From Maridesulfovibrio bastinii DSM 16055 (GTDB taxonomy: Bacteria > Desulfobacterota > Desulfovibrionia > Desulfovibrionales > Desulfovibrionaceae), in contig NZ_AUCX01000027.1 of the NCBI RefSeq assembly GCF_000429985.1, forward strand, positions 1 to 33,218: a DNA stretch of 33,218 bases. The letters run 5' to 3'. Within the stretch, counting starts at the first letter, position 1, and each line of letters begins with the position of its first letter. Of the stretch, positions 7,949 to 16,661 are shown in pieces. The position numbers and the translations under genes were made by a program. The notes beneath the pieces are model-generated. The model made no database searches. It saw only the letters and a program-made list of their open reading frames with translations, and was not told the DNA's origin.

Positions 7949-10900
7949 ATGGATATCGACTTCAAAGAATACGCATCCTCCCACGCCCCGGCACTGATCC
8001 TCCTTGAGCAGCTCGGTTACGAGTATCTATCTCCAGCAAAAGCATTGACCATGCGCGGTGGCCGCAAATCCATGCCTGTTCTGCTGGATATCCTGAATAG
8101 CCAATTACGGCGCATGAATTCCATCACGTTCAAGGGACAGGAGTATGAATTCTCGGACGCCAACATTGCCCGAGCCATTCGCGAAGTCGCCCAGATTCCA
8201 TTTGACAGCCTGATCACCACCAGCGAACAGATCTACGACCTTCTGACTCTCGGCATAAGCTTGGAGCAGACCATCGACGGCTATGTGAAGAGTCATTCTC
8301 TGAAGTTCATTGATTGGGAACACCCGGAAAACAACGTTTACCATGTGAGCGACGAATTCGAATTTGAGCGGCGTCATTCCAATTCCGTGCGCAGGCCGGA
8401 TATTGTGCTTTTCATTAACGGCATCCCCGTTGTCATTATCGAGTGTAAACGCCCGGATAAGCGGGACTCCATCAAGGAAGGTATCAGCCAGCACCTGCGT
8501 AATCAGCGTGTGGATGAGGTGCCGGAACTGTATGTGTATAGCCAGTTGCTTCTTTCTGTCTGCCAGAACAAAGCAATGTACGCCACCACGGATACTGATG
8601 AAAAGTTCTGGGCTGTCTGGAAAGAAGAAGATGGGGAAGCTCAGAATACCGTATTGGAATCACTCATCAATACGGCCTTGAGCGAGGAACAGAAAGTACG
8701 GCTTTTACAGGATGCAACCGAAGAGCAGCGGGAAGCTCTTGAACGGATTTTGAGTTCTGGACAGCGGACACCCACGCCGCAGGATAAAACTATCCACGCT
8801 CTGCTTCGACCGGAGCGGCTGTTACAAATTGTCTATGGATTTATCGTCTACGATAACCGAATCAAGAAGGTTGCCCGTTACCAACAATATTTCGCGGTTC
8901 AGGCCACGATAAATCGCGTTACCGATGTGAAGGGTGACAGCCGCCGCAAGGGGGGAGTGATCTGGCACACAACCGGTTCCGGTAAATCTTTGACGATGGT
9001 CATGCTTGCCAAGGCTCTTACGCTCGATCCCCGTATCCAGAATCCCAAAGTCATTATCGTTACCGACCGTGTGGACTTGGATAATCAGATTTCAAAGACG
9101 TTCAATGCCTGCGGTAAGGATGTTGTTCAGGCCACTACCGGGGAACATTTACTGAAGCTCATCTCCGGCGGACGCGCCTCGGTCATTACTACCATAATCG
9201 ACAAATTTGAGACCGTAGCCAATAAGCGCACCAAAGATGAGGATCGGAACATCTTCGTGCTGGTGGATGAGAGTCACCGCAGCAATTATGGTCAAAGCCA
9301 TGCAAAGATGCGTGTTGTATTTCCCAACGCTTGCTATATCGGCTTCACCGGAACTCCCTTGCTCAAGAAGGAAAAGAGCACCGCTGAGACCTTCGGCGGG
9401 TTTATCCATAAGTACACCATGAATCAGGCCGTGCAGGATCGGGCTGTCGCGCCTCTTCGATATGAAGGCCGCATGAGTGAACTGCATGGCGGTGATGCCG
9501 AGCTGGATAAATGGTTCGACCGCATCACTGATGATTTGAACCCTGAGCAGAAAAGTGACCTGAAGAAGAAATTCAAGCAGGCTGAGCAGCTCTTCTCTGC
9601 CGATGCCCGTATTGCGGAGATCGCTTACGATATCGCTCAACATTACAAGCAGTTCTGTAAGGGGACCGGAAAGAAAGCACAGTTTGCTGTTTCCAGCAGG
9701 GAAGCGGCATTGGCCTATCTGAAGTGTTTTGAGGATCAGGGCGAAGTATCCGTGGCAGTTGTCATGTCAACTCCGGACAGCCGCGAAGGCAATACTTCCA
9801 CCGATGCTTCCAAAATTCCCGAGGTTCAAGTTTTCTGGAATGACATGATGACTCGCTATGGCAATGAGAAGCAGTACCAGGACAGTTTGATCAGTTCATT
9901 CAACAACAGCGATGATCCTGAAATATTAATCGTTATCGACAAACTACTGACCGGGTTCGATGCTCCCCGCAACAGCGTTCTGTATCTCGACAAAAATCTT
10001 AAAGAGCACAATATCCTTCAGGCCATAGCGAGGGTGAACCGGCTGTGGGACGGGAAGGAATATGGGCTGGTGGTGGACTACCGAGGCATCTTCGGTGCCT
10101 TGAACGAGGCCATCGACACATATGCGGCCTTGGAGAAGGAAGGGTTTGACCGGGCAGACATTGAAAATACCATTATCGACGTAAGCCGTGAAATCGAACA
10201 GCTTAAGGCCCGTCATGCCAACGTCTGGGAGATTTTCAAAGAGGTCGGGAACAAGGCTGACATCGAGAGCATGCAGCTTACGCTGGAACCGGAGGATATC
10301 CGTGAACAGTTTTATGAAGCACTCAAGCTCTTCGCCAATACTCTTCAGCTGGCCTTGTCCAATGTCCGGTTTCTGGAAACTACACCGGAGAAGACGATCA
10401 GCCGGTACAAGAATGATCTGAAAGAATTCCTCAACCTGCGCAATGCCGTGAAACATCGTTTTGGTGAATCCGTCAATTATTCAGCTTACGAGCAGCAGCT
10501 CAAGAACATGGTCAACAAGCATATCGGTGCTGACGCTGTACGGGAGGTCGTGGCTCCTGTTGATATTTTTGCGGTGGATGATTTTGAGCGGCAGCTTGAT
10601 TTGATTGAGGGCGATGCGGCCAAAGCGGACCACATAGCCGCCCGAGTCAAGAAAACTATCACCGTCAAAATGGATGAAGACCCGACAATGTACCGGAGAC
10701 TCTCCGAGATCATTCAGGAAATGATCATCAATCACCGGGCGAAACGCCTTTCCGATGCGGAATACCTCAGCAAGATGCATAATTTGTTGGAAGTACAGAC
10801 TGGGGAAAGAAGCAATGTTCCGGGTGTATTGAGGGGACGGGACGACGCGATTGCATATTTCGGGGTTATCGGGGACATGCTCGGCATACCAGAAGATGCT

Positions 10901-11125
10901 GAGGCATACATTGCCGAGATGGCATTGCAGATCGATGAGGCCATCGCACCCAAAAAGATTCGTGACTGGAGCTCCAATGTCGACATCAAAAACAATATGA
11001 TGAATGATATCGAAGATGTACTTTATGAAGGCTCAGAGATTCATGGAATAGATATCCCGGATGAATCCATAGACAACATAATCGACAAGCTGCTGCTCGT
11101 CGCCCAAAGACGTGATCTTGACTGA
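7949..11125 (+). CDS. hsdR: type I restriction endonuclease subunit HsdR
   Basis: A 1058-residue motor and nuclease subunit that translocates DNA and cuts unmodified DNA with HsdMS. The N-terminal PD-(D/E)xK nuclease is intact: PD at 150-151, E165 and K167 in IIECKRPD. The superfamily 2 helicase follows, with Walker A TTGSGKS (341-347), DESH box (440-443), GFTGTP motif III, and LLTGFDAP and QAIARVNR as motifs V and VI. The C-terminal helical region (about 800-1058) would contact the methyltransferase. No frameshift or missing motif is seen, so the enzyme looks active. It overlaps the start of the next gene by 14 bases. Confidence 0.97.
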   Translation: MDIDFKEYASSHAPALILLEQLGYEYLSPAKALTMRGGRKSMPVLLDILNSQLRRMNSITFKGQEYEFSDANIARAIREVAQIPFDSLITTSEQIYDLLTLGISLEQTIDGYVKSHSLKFIDWEHPENNVYHVSDEFEFERRHSNSVRRPDIVLFINGIPVVIIECKRPDKRDSIKEGISQHLRNQRVDEVPELYVYSQLLLSVCQNKAMYATTDTDEKFWAVWKEEDGEAQNTVLESLINTALSEEQKVRLLQDATEEQREALERILSSGQRTPTPQDKTIHALLRPERLLQIVYGFIVYDNRIKKVARYQQYFAVQATINRVTDVKGDSRRKGGVIWHTTGSGKSLTMVMLAKALTLDPRIQNPKVIIVTDRVDLDNQISKTFNACGKDVVQATTGEHLLKLISGGRASVITTIIDKFETVANKRTKDEDRNIFVLVDESHRSNYGQSHAKMRVVFPNACYIGFTGTPLLKKEKSTAETFGGFIHKYTMNQAVQDRAVAPLRYEGRMSELHGGDAELDKWFDRITDDLNPEQKSDLKKKFKQAEQLFSADARIAEIAYDIAQHYKQFCKGTGKKAQFAVSSREAALAYLKCFEDQGEVSVAVVMSTPDSREGNTSTDASKIPEVQVFWNDMMTRYGNEKQYQDSLISSFNNSDDPEILIVIDKLLTGFDAPRNSVLYLDKNLKEHNILQAIARVNRLWDGKEYGLVVDYRGIFGALNEAIDTYAALEKEGFDRADIENTIIDVSREIEQLKARHANVWEIFKEVGNKADIESMQLTLEPEDIREQFYEALKLFANTLQLALSNVRFLETTPEKTISRYKNDLKEFLNLRNAVKHRFGESVNYSAYEQQLKNMVNKHIGADAVREVVAPVDIFAVDDFERQLDLIEGDAAKADHIAARVKKTITVKMDEDPTMYRRLSEIIQEMIINHRAKRLSDAEYLSKMHNLLEVQTGERSNVPGVLRGRDDAIAYFGVIGDMLGIPEDAEAYIAEMALQIDEAIAPKKIRDWSSNVDIKNNMMNDIEDVLYEGSEIHGIDIPDESIDNIIDKLLLVAQRRDLD

Positions 11126-11855
11126 TTTGCCTATACTTCGCTCAGTGCTGTTTGGCACAACACAGATAGAATTCTCCATTCGTCCCGCAAACCGGAAGAC
11201 CTTGGCTATCCATGTTTTCCCTGATGGCTCTGTTGTGACCTATGCTCCGCTTGATGCGACCGAAGCTGAGGTTGCGGAAAAGGTTAAACGCAAAGGGGCG
11301 TGGATACTCAAGCAGAAGAGGCAGTTCGCTTCTTACCCACCAGCCATTCCAGCCCGGCAATACATCTCCGGAGAAAGCTTAGCATATTTGGGTCGTCACT
11401 ACCGGCTGAAGGTCAGAGAAGGCGATATCCGCTCTGCTAAATTGATCGGTTCCTTCCTTGAAGTTTCAATTCAGGCAGAAGATGACACTGACGTTGTGGA
11501 ATCTTTGGTTCAGGCGTGGTTACGTTCAAAGGCACAAAGCGTGTTCGATTCGCTAATGAAAGTATGTGTAGCGAGATCTGCAAGGATAGGCATCGTCGAT
11601 TCACCTCCGTGGCGTTTACTACGCATGAAAAAGCGATGGGGAAGTTGTACCAAGGACGGAACCGTCATTCTGAATCCAGAGCTCATCGCAGCTCCCAAAG
11701 ATTGTATCGAGTACGTAATCCTTCATGAGCTGTGTCACCTGAAGATCAAGAATCATTCCCGTAAATATTATCGTTTGCTATCGCAAGTCTCTCCTAACTG
11801 GGAACAATTGCGCATAAAGCTCAACCGGGCGGTTGAGTGGCGGTTGGATTATTAA
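11112..11855 (+). CDS. YgjP/M48-like zinc metallopeptidase
   Basis: A 247-residue protein with a YgjP-type (DUF45, SprT-related) metallopeptidase fold. The zinc site HELCH (205-209) has a further histidine at 215 (NHSRKYY); RWGSC (175-179) is the family block before it. Members are common as the last gene of type I RM operons, where they may control turnover of the restriction subunit; that role is not proven. The start is GTG 11112 inside the hsdR end, a 14-base overlap implying coupling. A TTG six bases further on is an alternative. Confidence 0.88.
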   Translation: MILTDLPILRSVLFGTTQIEFSIRPANRKTLAIHVFPDGSVVTYAPLDATEAEVAEKVKRKGAWILKQKRQFASYPPAIPARQYISGESLAYLGRHYRLKVREGDIRSAKLIGSFLEVSIQAEDDTDVVESLVQAWLRSKAQSVFDSLMKVCVARSARIGIVDSPPWRLLRMKKRWGSCTKDGTVILNPELIAAPKDCIEYVILHELCHLKIKNHSRKYYRLLSQVSPNWEQLRIKLNRAVEWRLDY

Positions 11856-12142
11856 GGGCGGGGATATGTCGGGTCGATGCCAGGTATTTTATGCTACTCG
11901 GCTATCGTTATTTGTAGTGTTGAAGCCCACTGCTTTCGCCCTCCTTTTGTAGGGATATGGGAGTCAGTTAGTCCCTATGTTTTTCAGGTGCGTAGTCATT
12001 GATTTTGCGGTCGCAGTATTTGAATAGAAATCGCAGCGTTATTTGGAATTTTTCATACATGTGATTTTGGTGTGTGAGCGCAGTAGCTTACATATGCCCC
12101 TCCCCAACCATATCGCTACAGCTGGGAAGGCGCACATTTCGC
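11856..12142. other. intergenic region after the defence operon
   Basis: No gene or clear terminator. It contains copy B of the 27-base repeat (11973-11999), preceded by TAGGGA (11951-11956) that could pair with TCCCTA (11972-11977). It separates the rightward defence operon from the leftward RNase HI gene, so transcription converges here. Confidence 0.5.
11973..11999 (+). repeat. 27-base direct repeat, copy B, downstream of RM/Kiwa cassette
   Basis: Begins CCCTATGTTTTTCAGG and matches 1294-1320 at 22 of 27 positions, same orientation. With copy A it brackets about 10.7 kb. Confidence 0.55.
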
Positions 12143-12643
12143 TTAGTATATGCTGACTATGTTGACAGCAGTATGACCAACGTCGCAGAGTGGATTATCG
12201 CTTGCCGTAGCCATTTTGGCCAGCACATCTGCGCGTTCATTAAAAGCGTTGTCACTGTGTCCTTTGACCCATTCCCAGACTACGTGGTGTCCGTGGAGCA
12301 GTTCAAGCAGTTCCTTCCACAGGTCCTGATTCTCTACCGGCTTGCCGTTTGCTTTCCGCCACCCCCTAGCTGTCCATCCGTTAATCCAGCCCTGACCAAA
12401 AGCATCCGTTACATACTTTGAATCGGAGAAGATAACTATTTCACTGGGCGTGCAGACAGTTTTAAGGCTTGCAATGACTGCTCTGAGTTCCATCCGGTTA
12501 TTGCTTGTGTCGTGGTAGCTCTGGGAGAGTTCCAGTGTTTCTCCGTTGACTTGGACGACGGCTCCATATCCACCGCAAGCGTTTTTGAACTGATTTCCGA
12601 GGCATGAGCCATCAGTGTATATGTAAACTGGGTTGATCATCAT
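12143..12643 (-). CDS. rnhA: ribonuclease HI
   Basis: A 166-residue RNase HI that degrades the RNA strand of RNA-DNA hybrids. All catalytic residues are present: D11 (YTDGSC), E52 (MELRA), D74 (SDSKYV), H129 (KGHSD) and D139 (NERADVLA). The usual GWINGWTARGWRK basic block near 85-97 is also there. ATG 12643 follows CTAGGAAACC. It is the third gene of a leftward run after the AlpA-like and Gp2-like genes, so it is probably the island's own copy rather than the housekeeping one. It may serve replication of the element (primer removal). Confidence 0.93.
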   Translation of the reverse strand: MMINPVYIYTDGSCLGNQFKNACGGYGAVVQVNGETLELSQSYHDTSNNRMELRAVIASLKTVCTPSEIVIFSDSKYVTDAFGQGWINGWTARGWRKANGKPVENQDLWKELLELLHGHHVVWEWVKGHSDNAFNERADVLAKMATASDNPLCDVGHTAVNIVSIY

Positions 12644-12731
12644 GGTTTCCTAGGGTTTAAGTGTTAAGTTCTTATATTATCGTGGTCGGGAATATTTTTT
12701 ATTTGGGCTTGGTTGCCATGCCGAATAAGGC

Positions 12732-13352
12732 TTAGAAACACATGCCCGTGGTAATTGTGGGGCCTGTAAGGGCGGCGTTTTGCTGAATCGCAGGAACTTG
12801 GGATGCACCATACCGTTTCACTTTATGCGGGTAGCCCTCTTTGCTGTACGACTTTGACAAGTACTGTATCCATTTGTTTGCTTCATTCAACGTCTGCTCG
12901 AAATCTGGAGAGTTCCTGCGTATTTGGATTGCAGTATTGATGTACTGGGTCTCCAGATGGTGCGAGCACAAGTGAACTAAGCCTGCTGCTGAATGACCTA
13001 CGGTCATCCCCCAGAGCTCGGTCGCTTTCTGGTAAATTTTGTGTGGGTTCTGAATGATATTGCCATCAAGGAACAGGACTAGGTGGAAATGGTGCTTGCC
13101 AGCTATGGAATTCATCGATTGTTCTCTTACCCAGACGTAATAAGGGGTAAGGCCTTTGCGTGTGCAATTCTTGATGAATGAATTTAAAAACTTAGTGAAG
13201 GCGTTGTTGTCATCGGGGTAATTTATGCCTTCGGGGTAAGTGAAGTCTAATCTTATTATCAGGTTCTTACTCCTGCTTGTGCTGCTATGAATAACTACTC
13301 GTTCTATGGTGTCTTTTATCTCACTGATATAGTCATTGTTATAGTAGGTCAT
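12732..13352 (-). CDS. inovirus Gp2 / YagK-YfjJ family replication-type protein
   Basis: A 206-residue protein of the inovirus-type Gp2 (YagK/YfjJ C-terminal) family found in P4-like satellites and islands. KHHFHLVLFLDG (about 86-97) resembles the HUH metal-binding motif of rolling-circle initiators, preceded by a strand with IIRLDFTYP. The matching nicking tyrosine cannot be assigned with certainty. Start ATG 13352 is chosen because TGGAGC sits 6 bases before it; an ATG 12 bases upstream overlaps that site. It lies between the AlpA-like gene and RNase HI, all leftward. Confidence 0.78.
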   Translation of the reverse strand: MTYYNNDYISEIKDTIERVVIHSSTSRSKNLIIRLDFTYPEGINYPDDNNAFTKFLNSFIKNCTRKGLTPYYVWVREQSMNSIAGKHHFHLVLFLDGNIIQNPHKIYQKATELWGMTVGHSAAGLVHLCSHHLETQYINTAIQIRRNSPDFEQTLNEANKWIQYLSKSYSKEGYPHKVKRYGASQVPAIQQNAALTGPTITTGMCF

Positions 13353-13498
13353 GTATAGCTCCATTAAGATAGAGTATGTTCCTCTATCTATTAATCTTAT
13401 TACTATTTTACCTGATTTGGCTAAGTCTCTTCAGCCTGAATTACTCAGGAAAGATTTTGCTCAAACCAAGCTCTGCCTTGGGGTAATTGTTGTCAGGA

Positions 13499-13762
13499 TT
13501 ACTCTGCCATGTGCGGGTTTTCTTTGAGCAACTGGCCCAGCCACCAGTCCAGAAACGGTTCCCGGGCGATAAGCACCTTTCTGCCACCTGCTTTGAGGAA
13601 GCACTTCTCCGGGATGCGTTCTTCCTGTGGTAAGTTTTTGTTACGGCTTCTGATGTTCTGAATAGTCCGCCATCTGACGGCATGGCCGGTGAGGGTATCA
13701 ATAGCAGTTGCTGCAAATATGGGTGGCAGAAAATCGGTGAGCTGCTTGCGTAAGTTGTCCAT
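13499..13762 (-). CDS. small AlpA-like DNA-binding protein
   Basis: An 87-residue protein. The segment RWRTIQNIRSRN (about 30-41) followed by PEKCFLKAGGRKVLIARE (about 51-68) and PFLDWW resembles the helix plus wing of AlpA/MerR-like excisionase-regulators in P4-like elements. The start has a good site (AGGAGATTCC before ATG). It is the first gene of the leftward run, divergent from the DUF927-like gene across 155 bases (13763-13917), which must contain both promoters. A role in excision or in switching the replication genes is inferred from size and place. Confidence 0.6.
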   Translation of the reverse strand: MDNLRKQLTDFLPPIFAATAIDTLTGHAVRWRTIQNIRSRNKNLPQEERIPEKCFLKAGGRKVLIAREPFLDWWLGQLLKENPHMAE

Positions 13763-13917
13763 GGAATCTCCTATGGTTTCAGGTTCATAGGGTTCCGAAG
13801 GCTGATAATTTATTATTTGCGAACCAATCTGGATAGCTAGCGTAGGCTGCGCAGGGGTGCTATTGCCTCAGTGACGAAGTTGAGTTTGCCAAGGATAAAA
13901 AGAGCGTGGAGGGATTG

Positions 13918-16422
13918 ATGCCATATCGGTATGCGCTGTTTCCATCAGGGGAAATTAGAGGTTTTGAGGAGACCGAAGCAAAGCAGTTGGAAATGATTCG
14001 GCGTGGAGCGACTGCTTTCAGTGGTCATTCATTCTCTGAGCCGTTGAGGAATGGCCTAATGCCGAAGAGAATTTGGGGCGATTTGTATTTGTTTATGGAA
14101 AGTGATGATCCGCTTAATACTCCTATGATGATAGAACTTTTCCGCAGATATTTTATTGTACCTGCTAACTACAAGGTGTGTCCGTGGAAAGATGGGCTTT
14201 CGATCCTTGCTATTAAAGAAAAGGCGTTTCGTGGGGATATTGGGTCTCCTGCAAGATTTGAATTTGAGGATGAAATAGAAAGGCAGTTTGATTGTCATAC
14301 CCCTACGATTTCTTTGAAGGATGTTGAATCGCACTCTTTAAAGTTTATTCCTACTGATGTGTGGAGTTGTATGGTAAATAAAGGGGCGTCATTGGTAGAT
14401 CTCCCCGTTACATTGTTAGCCCGTGAATACCTTGATAAACATGCCGGGTTTCCTGGAAGTAAAGATTATTTTCGTCCAAAGGAATGGCTATTCACGAGGT
14501 GCGGATATGTGCGACGTCTTATGAAACCAAATTCAAGCCGTGAGGAGTGGAAAAATGTTTTAGCCGCATTGGTTGACGGTTCAAATGGGCTGAAGGAGCA
14601 TGATTATGTTTTATCTGTTTTAGGCATGAACCATTTAATTGGGGAAATAAGTTATGGTGAGATAAACAGTGAGCGGATTAGCAGACGAAGAAAATTTAAT
14701 TGTCATGACATAGACTTCCTTCGTGGGTACTGCAAAAGGGATTGTGGAGTTACCACTCCTTACGCCTTACCTTATTTATCATTTGTGGCTGAAGATCCTG
14801 AATGTTTTGTCGGCAATATTGATGGTGGCGCAAACAACAGCAAAGGTTTTTATCTAAAATATGGGAATATCAAGAGGGCTGAGAAACGAATCATGGATCC
14901 AATTTGGGTCAGAAGTCATTATGACGGAGGGGTGCAAATTGCCTGTTATGATAAGTATGGGCGTTATGTTGATTTGAAGGTTTCGTATGTTGATATTGAT
15001 TCCCCTAAATTTTTTTCGCTCTTGCTTTCTCGTCAAGTTCATGTCCCACAAGGCAAAGCTGAGCGAGGTGTGCTCCGCAAATATTTGCTTAGCCAGTTGC
15101 CTTCAAGGAAAGAAAAGATCGTCTATTCAATCTCCGACTATGCAGGTTGGCAAACAGATGCAGAGGGCGTTGAGCAGTACGTTTTGCCAGTCGATTCCAT
15201 GCAGGGGCAAGTCCAGAAAATTAAGGCCAAATCCCAAGTATTACCAACTTCCCAAGATCTTTATAATTCACCTAGAATTGGCAGAGAAAGATTTGTTCCG
15301 GAAGCAGTGCTGGCTGCGTTATTTTCTCTTGCTGCTCCTTTGCTATCCAAAATAGGCATGGAAGGTGTTTGTCTGCATTTTCATGGGGGTACTCCAGAGA
15401 ACCGGAAGCTTATTATACATGCCGTTCAGACTGTTTGGGGCGAGAGGTTATTCCCTGTCCATTACTCATTAGCTGATGCTCAGGAGCATATTGTTGCAGT
15501 TAAAATGCACAGGAATGATTCTGTGCTCTGTGTGCCGGAGGTGCAGGAACACCAGGTTTCCGGTATGCGTAAATTTTTACGCCGATACTTTCTGGGGTGG
15601 GGGGAGTCTGATCCTGGGATCAATGGAGTAGTGATTTCTACTGGGCCTGCCGCGCTGGGAGAAGAAAAGGAAAGAAGTAAAGGGCGTGCGGGGTATATGA
15701 ACAAGGGCAGGGTGCTGGCGATTGATATCGAACTTGGCGAATGGAGCGGCATGGGTGTTGAGTTAACGGAGGCAGACGGTGAGTTATTGCTGAGCAAGTT
15801 GGTAGATGGGAGTTATAAGCTGCTCCTACGGGAATTTAAAGTTGATTCCATTAGGGAAGAGCTTAAGCGAAAGCATGTTAGTGCTGTCTATGGCGTTTTA
15901 ATTACTGTGTTTGAGGTCGTGCTTCGGATTGCTGGGTGTCTTCCTAAAGAAGGACGCACTCTACTTGCTTCCTGCGATGAAGAATTAGGCTCCTTACTGG
16001 CCCGACATAATTTTGAGCGGATATTTTTTGGCCGGATTGCCATCAAGCTAAATCAGCTCATCAAAGACGCTCAAGAGAACTCGGAGTCATGTGCTGAGTA
16101 TGTAATACCTTGTGGGCGAGGGTGCTTTGCTGTCACTGCGGCAAGGTTCGATAAGCTTATTCCCAAAGATGTCTCAAAGGCGATATTTACTGCATGGCTC
16201 AAGAATAAAAAGGTACTCCGCGCCTCCAAAGGTAAAGTCTGTAGAGAGAAACATTTTCCTGCTAGTTCGAAGACCCTCAGGGCATATTTTGTTTATTTCA
16301 AGTCGTTACAGAATCTAGTGGGAGAAGATAATACGAGTCAGAAATCTGAAGCTAAGCAGCCTTCCCTCGAGGATCTTAGGAATGCTTCTTTTCGTGAGAA
16401 ACTGGAGTATTTAAGTCGGTAG
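13918..16422 (+). CDS. DUF927-like helicase/primase-region protein with degenerate ATP site
   Basis: An 834-residue protein. The middle (about 395-620) follows the DUF927 layout: YSISDYAGWQT, QYVLPVD, AALFSLAAPLL, then HFHGGTPENRKLIIHAVQTVWG split around 487-508, and GRVLAIDIE near 597. In active members the P-loop reads like GxSSxGKTT; here it is GGTPENRKL, and the Walker B aspartate-glutamate is replaced (LCVPEVQE). ATP hydrolysis is therefore doubtful. A cysteine cluster (about 261, 272, 276; RGYCKRDCG) precedes it, perhaps metal binding. The N-terminal 200 residues are unassigned. ATG 13918 follows GGAGGGATTG; the in-frame GTG at 13906 abuts that site. It is probably the large replication gene of the satellite-like element. 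Confidence 0.55.
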   Translation: MPYRYALFPSGEIRGFEETEAKQLEMIRRGATAFSGHSFSEPLRNGLMPKRIWGDLYLFMESDDPLNTPMMIELFRRYFIVPANYKVCPWKDGLSILAIKEKAFRGDIGSPARFEFEDEIERQFDCHTPTISLKDVESHSLKFIPTDVWSCMVNKGASLVDLPVTLLAREYLDKHAGFPGSKDYFRPKEWLFTRCGYVRRLMKPNSSREEWKNVLAALVDGSNGLKEHDYVLSVLGMNHLIGEISYGEINSERISRRRKFNCHDIDFLRGYCKRDCGVTTPYALPYLSFVAEDPECFVGNIDGGANNSKGFYLKYGNIKRAEKRIMDPIWVRSHYDGGVQIACYDKYGRYVDLKVSYVDIDSPKFFSLLLSRQVHVPQGKAERGVLRKYLLSQLPSRKEKIVYSISDYAGWQTDAEGVEQYVLPVDSMQGQVQKIKAKSQVLPTSQDLYNSPRIGRERFVPEAVLAALFSLAAPLLSKIGMEGVCLHFHGGTPENRKLIIHAVQTVWGERLFPVHYSLADAQEHIVAVKMHRNDSVLCVPEVQEHQVSGMRKFLRRYFLGWGESDPGINGVVISTGPAALGEEKERSKGRAGYMNKGRVLAIDIELGEWSGMGVELTEADGELLLSKLVDGSYKLLLREFKVDSIREELKRKHVSAVYGVLITVFEVVLRIAGCLPKEGRTLLASCDEELGSLLARHNFERIFFGRIAIKLNQLIKDAQENSESCAEYVIPCGRGCFAVTAARFDKLIPKDVSKAIFTAWLKNKKVLRASKGKVCREKHFPASSKTLRAYFVYFKSLQNLVGEDNTSQKSEAKQPSLEDLRNASFREKLEYLSR

Positions 16423-16521
16423 ATATTGCGTATACTACTGCTAAATCATTGATTGGCTGATTTATAATCATGGATGGGTTTCGCCCCTGTGGGGTTATAT
16501 TTCGTCGTAAATATAGACCGG

Positions 16522-16580
16522 ATTCAATTCTTAGACTCAAACGTAAGCGTAAGATCTTACGTATGGATCTAGAATTGAAT
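16522..16580. promoter_or_regulatory. large nested palindrome, candidate operator or replication site
   Basis: The outer arms ATTCAATTCT (16522-16531) and AGAATTGAAT (16571-16580) pair perfectly and extend inward by AGA/TCT past one bulged T. At the centre is a perfect 14-base palindrome CGTAAGATCTTACG (16548-16561), with another CGTAAG just before it. It lies about 80 bases upstream of the ribbon-helix-helix gene. Confidence 0.6.
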
Positions 16581-16650
16581 ATAATTAAATATGATTGATT
16601 GTAATTAGATTGGATTTAATGTATGTGAATTAAATTAAATTGATTTAGAT
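16578..16650. repeat. AT-rich tract with repeated GATT/TTAAAT words
   Basis: Almost only A, T and spaced G: words ATTAAAT, TTGATT and GATTGGATTTAAT recur over about 70 bases between the palindrome and the next gene. It could be a DNA-unwinding element, an operator array or simply a promoter. Confidence 0.4.
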
Positions 16651-16661
16651 TTGGAGGAGAT

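Noticed and set aside
12074-12421. Plus-strand open frame opposite the RNase HI gene
   Set aside because: It is the antisense shadow of a gene with all catalytic residues.
13441-13716. Minus-strand open frame overlapping the AlpA-like gene
   Set aside because: It shares the strand in another frame and lacks a start signal; 13499-13762 has a clear one.
15480-15797. Minus-strand open frame inside the DUF927-like gene
   Set aside because: Ser/Pro-rich shadow frame without ribosome site.
16484-16494. CCCC-TGT-GGGG hairpin as terminator of the DUF927-like gene
   Set aside because: The 4-bp stem with a 3-base loop and no T tract is too weak.
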